Positions 60,845 to 64,000 of a stretch of 64,000 nt of DNA are shown piece by piece. Every line of letters begins with the position of its first letter. The first letter of the stretch is position 1. The stretch comes from Asterias rubens (Eukaryota > Echinodermata > Asteroidea > Forcipulatida > Asteriidae), in contig NC_047068.1 of assembly GCF_902459465.1 (NCBI RefSeq), positions 16,453,195 to 16,517,194 on the forward strand. Direction: 5' to 3'. The notes below the pieces were generated by a model that did not search any database, was not told where the DNA came from, and saw only the letters and a program-made list of their open reading frames with translations. The position numbers were made by a program, and so were the translations under genes.

Positions 60845-61760
60845 TTGGATGATTCACCACACAAGAAAAGTATGAGTGATTCACCATGGGTAAATACAGG
60901 TAGATCACCACACAAGGAAAGTATGAATGATTCAACATGGGTAAATATAGGAAGATCACCACACAAGGAAAGTATGAATGATTCACCATGGGCAAATATA
61001 GGTAGATCACCACACAAGGAAAGTATGAATGATTCACCATGGGTAAATATAGGAAGATCACCACACAAGGAAAGTATGAATGATTCACCATGGGTAAATA
61101 TAGGTAGATCACCACACAAGGAAAGTATGAATGATTCACCACGGGCAAATATAGGTAGATCACCACACAAGGAAAGTATGAATGATTCACCATGGGTAAA
61201 TATAGGAAGATCACCACACAAGGAAAGTATGAATGATTCACCATGGGTAATATATGAAGATCACCACACAAGGAAAGTATGAATGATTCACCATGGGCAA
61301 ATATAGGTAGATCACCACACAAGGAAAGTATGAATGATTCACCATGGGTAAATATAGGAAGATCACCACACAAGGAAAGTATGAATGATTCACCATGGGC
61401 AAATATAGGTAGATCACCACACAAGGAAAGTATGAATGATTCACCATGGGTAAATATAGGAAGATCACCACACAAGAAAAGTATGAGTGATTCACCATGG
61501 GCAAATATAGGTAGATCACCACACAAGGAAAGTATGAATGATTCACCATGGGTAAATATAGGAAGATCACCACACAAGGAAAGTATGAATGATTCTCCAT
61601 GGGTTATATATGAAGATCACCACACAAGGAAAGTATGAATGATTCACCATGGGTAAATATAGGTAGAACACCACACAAGCAAAGTATGAATGATTTACCA
61701 TACAAGGAAAATATAGGTAGATCACCACACAAGGAAAGTATGAATGATTCACGACACTCA
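60845..61760. repeat. Minisatellite array D, 51-bp unit alternating as a 102-bp dimer
   Basis: The unit joins GATTCACCATGGGTAAATAT plus AGGAA to GATCACCACACAAGGAAAGT plus ATGAAT. GGGTAAATATAGGAAG and GGGCAAATATAGGTAG variants largely alternate, giving a 102-bp higher-order unit. A rarer TATATGAAG variant at 61245 and 61603 marks a 7-unit repeat. Because 51 is a multiple of 3, long frames stay open on both strands (up to 257 codons) without being genes. Confidence 0.95.
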
Positions 61761-61862
61761 GGATGTGCACATATCAATCTTGCAGACAATGATGCTCGTT
61801 AATAAAAGCGTTCATTATCTTGTTAGAAATACACTAAACCTTCAGATCCATCCCAGATATAG

Positions 61863-61977
61863 TTATAAATTAAAAGCTACAAACACTAAATTACTGTTGA
61901 CCAACACTGCATCTCCACTGGTGATGGGCTGGAACTTGAATGGAGATCCGACACTCTCTGTCTGGAATAGTTGATCT
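61863..61977 (-). other. Exon-like block ending the minus-strand series
   Basis: It follows an excellent acceptor (CTTTCTTTCATCCTCTAG). One frame reads DQLFQTESVGSPFKFQPITS then GDAVLVNSNLVF to a stop. It resembles SPFPFKPKT...AGDPLPSSANLSF in the block at 62937-63215 and, at DNA level, 50789-50879 on the plus strand. The similarity is modest, and a coding role is unproven. Confidence 0.35.
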
Positions 61978-62225
61978 CTAGAGGATGAAAGAAAGAGAAC
62001 AAAAAGAAATTAAACGCTTACATCAATTTTTGTTTTTTCCTTTGATGACCGGTGAACTTCTATTTATGAAATTTCGCCTCAAGGTGGCTTTGAGAACTTG
62101 AAATCAGGAAAAGCCCAGAGAAATCACAAGCTTGTTATCAGTAAAATATCATCAGAGTTGATCATACCGTTGATTGTATTAGATCCGTGTAGTTTACTCT
62201 TCAAGGTGTAGTTTGGGTCTGTCTT

Positions 62226-62448
62226 CTAGTAGGGTGTCTCTCCAGAAGGCTTGAAGAAGACGGTTGGTGGACTCTTGAGAGGAGTAGGGGTGTCTCTGGA
62301 GAAGGCTTGAGCAAGACGGTTGGTTGACTCTTGAGGGTTTGCTTCTCCAAGGGGCTCACCTGCAAAGGATGACCCAGTGGTTTGAGTTCATCAGGGTCAG
62401 GGTGCCTCTTTTCATCATCTCAGGATTCTGTTTAGTCATACATGGATC
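62226..62448 (-). other. Exon-like block, copy 1 of 3
   Basis: It starts after TTTTTTGTCAAACAG. Bases 62448-62360 read DPCMTKQNPEMMKRGTL and end at GCAG then GTGAGC. That same GCAG could instead be an acceptor for the next frame (62387-62226), which reads GEPLGEANPQESTNRLAQAF and stops at TAG. A 56-bp tandem duplication inside (GAGTCAACCAACCGTCTTGC and GAGTCCACCAACCGTCTTCT) shifts the frame, so the second unit reads ESTNRLLQAFWRDTLLED. It may be a pseudogene of the copy at 62.94-63.27 kb. Confidence 0.4.
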
Positions 62449-62681
62449 CTGTTTGACAAAAAAGAAATAAATACATGCAGGGTTACAGTCTTTGCCACAC
62501 AATCAAGAACACAATTGGCGGTCATAACCACGAACTGTTTTGGTTATTGGCCAGTGATCAACCAAAAGCAAGTTCAACCACAGTTTTTATGCTGTGAAAA
62601 TGCACCCCATACAGTTGTAAACACTCTCAATCTCAGTTTGTGGGAAAGGTTTGATCATAGTTTGTATTGACAGTGATCAAA

Positions 62682-62790
62682 GTGTCATGGTCAAGCAGTT
62701 GAGAGCACTAGACTTATTAAGCTCAGGTGTTTTTGATCATCAGAGTGTGGGTTCGAGTCCCAGCTGTGGCACTTGATCATCAGTGAATGT
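62682..62790 (+). mobile_element. SINE head
   Basis: GTGTCATGGTCAAGCAGTTG (A-box) and GTGTGGGTTCGAGTCCCAG (B-box) form a truncated copy of the Leu-type SINE. It lies between copies 1 and 2 of the exon-like block. Confidence 0.7.
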
Positions 62791-62936
62791 TTTCCCTGGC
62801 TGTAATGAAGGTGGTATACCATTCAAACAGATAATAAATTGCAGCAAAAACATTTATGCATTGCTCAATTACATCAATACAAATAAAATTGATACATGCC
62901 CATTTTCCCCGAACACAAGCGCTGACCAAAATATAC

Positions 62937-63267
62937 CTAAAAAGACAAATTTGCACTGCTTGGGAGCGGGTCGCCGGCAGTAGCGTTATGGAAAGTCTTA
63001 GGTTTGAATGGAAAGGGCGAATCAATGTTTATCGAACCTTCAGATCCTTGAGATTGCCAACGTTCATGCTTTTGGCTTGGACAGAGGATCAGTTGACCCT
63101 TGGGAGGAGTAGGGGTGTCTCTGGAGAAGGCTTGAGCAAGACGGTTGGTGAACTCTTGAGGGTTTGCTTCTCCAAGGGGTTCACCTGCAAAGGATGACCC
63201 AGTGGTTTGAGTCCATCAGGGTGCCTCTTAGCATCGTCTCAGGATTACGTTTTGTCATACATGGATC
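62937..63267 (-). other. Exon-like block, copy 2 of 3, with a 92-codon open frame
   Basis: Bases 63267-63185 (after CAAACAG) read DPCMTKRNPETMLRGTL, homologous to copy 1 with a 6-base in-frame length difference. From 63215 to 62937 another frame is open for 92 codons with no Met: TGSSFAGEPLGEANPQ, TNRLAQAFSRDTPTPPKG, SQKHERWQSQGSEG, then SPFPFKPKTFHNATAGDPL. The lack of ATG means it could only be an internal or 3' exon. I do not recognise the family. Confidence 0.4.
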
Positions 63268-63403
63268 CTGTTTGGACAGAAATGAGATAAGAACAATAAA
63301 TACATGCAGGGTATTTTTGCCATACCATAACACAGTTGTAAGAATTCTTAATCCCAATTTGTGGGCAAGATTTGATCATAACTTGTATTGACAAGAGTGA
63401 TCA

Positions 63404-63560
63404 AAGTGGGGTGTTGTGGTCGAGCCATTAAGAGCACCACACTCATGGGATTTCTGATCATCAGAATCATCAGAGTGTGGGTTCCAGTCCTAGCTGTTGC
63501 TCAAGCTGACCTAGCGAAGCTGGACAGACTGTACACTTGTGTCCTTGACCAAGATACTAT
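63404..63560 (+). mobile_element. SINE head and partial body
   Basis: GGTGTTGTGGTCGAGCCATT (A-box) and AGTGTGGGTTCCAGTCCTAG (B-box) are followed by CACTTGTGTCCTTGACCAAG. It sits between copies 2 and 3 of the exon-like block, like the SINE at 62.7 kb. Confidence 0.65.
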
Positions 63561-63647
63561 AGCATAATTGCTTTGTCAAAAATATGAGCGAGCGTGTCGC
63601 CGGCAATAGCGACATGGGACGCAAAGGGGAAACAATGTTTATCATAC

Positions 63648-63821
63648 CTTTGGATCCTTGAGATTGCCAACGTTCATGCTTGGGGCTTGGATGGCGGGTC
63701 GGTTGACTCTTTGGCAGATGATGATTCAGATATTCTGCAGAGGGTGACACAGCTCCATGATTACAGAGGGGTGCCCTCTAAGGAACAGCTCAGGTTCCTG
63801 TTTCATTGCTGATGGATTTAT
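63648..63821 (-). other. Exon-like block, copy 3 of 3
   Basis: It starts after a strong acceptor (TTTTTCTGCTCAACAG) and ends at GGATCCAAAG then GTATGA. The first frame reads INPSAMKQEPELFLRGHP, aligning with DPCMTKQNPEMMKRGTL of copy 1. The later frame (from 63734, after CTCTGCAG) reads LPKSQPTRHPSPKHERWQSQ, matching KHERWQSQGS of copy 2. Frames change within the block, so either a second splice site is used or the copy is broken. Beyond it, 63822-64000 looks like intron. Confidence 0.4.
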
Positions 63822-64000
63822 CTGTTGAGCAGAAAAAGAATGAAAATTAAATACAAGTTTCCAGAATTTGTTTCATAGATCTGTCTTGAGAGTAAAATAA
63901 ACACCTATTTGTGATGGCCCTTTGCAGTGCACCACGGCACACGCAGCTACTGTCAATTACAATGATTTCATATTTTTTAAAGGATTTAATTTATTCTAAA

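Noticed and set aside
60804-61577. 257-codon open frame on the minus strand
   Set aside because: It is the 51-bp satellite read in a frame without stops. Its neighbours on both strands are equally open, and the end falls where the array ends.

Overview
This is eukaryotic DNA: intron-rich, AT-rich, and crowded with short interspersed repeats. It most likely comes from an echinoderm. I suspect a sea star, because several of the repeat families look like ones I associate with that group, but that is recollection and not a database result. Gene density is low. Five protein-coding genes can be read with confidence. Their exons join in phase at GT-AG boundaries, and the products match well-known animal families.

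Layout. 1-8.1 kb, minus strand: the first twelve coding exons of exocyst subunit EXOC7/Exo70; the gene runs off the left edge. 9.5-16.4 kb, plus strand: a complete three-exon G12/13-class G-protein alpha subunit, head-to-head with EXOC7. 16.4-29 kb: no convincing gene; it holds a tandem duplication and many MITEs and SINEs. 29.0-33.4 kb, minus strand: complete six-exon ATPAF2, an F1-ATPase assembly factor. 33.8-38.0 kb, plus strand: complete five-exon GID4, a ubiquitin-ligase substrate receptor. These two start 363 bp apart and share a promoter carrying two inverted CCAAT boxes; the same head-to-head pair exists in human. 41.9-44.0 kb, plus strand: two-exon SMDT1/EMRE, a subunit of the mitochondrial calcium uniporter.

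44-64 kb is different. It contains a satellite with a conserved dyad in two arrays (48.7-49.9 and 52.25-54.36 kb, the second ending in a 500-N gap). A second minisatellite family with a 25-28 bp ancestral unit occupies three zones between 55.1 and 61.8 kb. Scattered around the arrays are short exon-like open blocks with good splice signals that I cannot assign to a family. On the plus strand they lie at 50.0-51.0 kb, beside two copies of a TATA-containing promoter-like segment. On the minus strand they lie at 57.9-58.4 and 61.9-63.8 kb, including three diverged copies of one block. This is the best candidate here for something undescribed, but expression evidence is needed before calling it a gene family.

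The five recognised genes do not form one pathway. They are unrelated housekeeping genes: secretion, RhoGEF signalling, mitochondrial ATP synthase assembly, protein degradation and mitochondrial calcium uptake.
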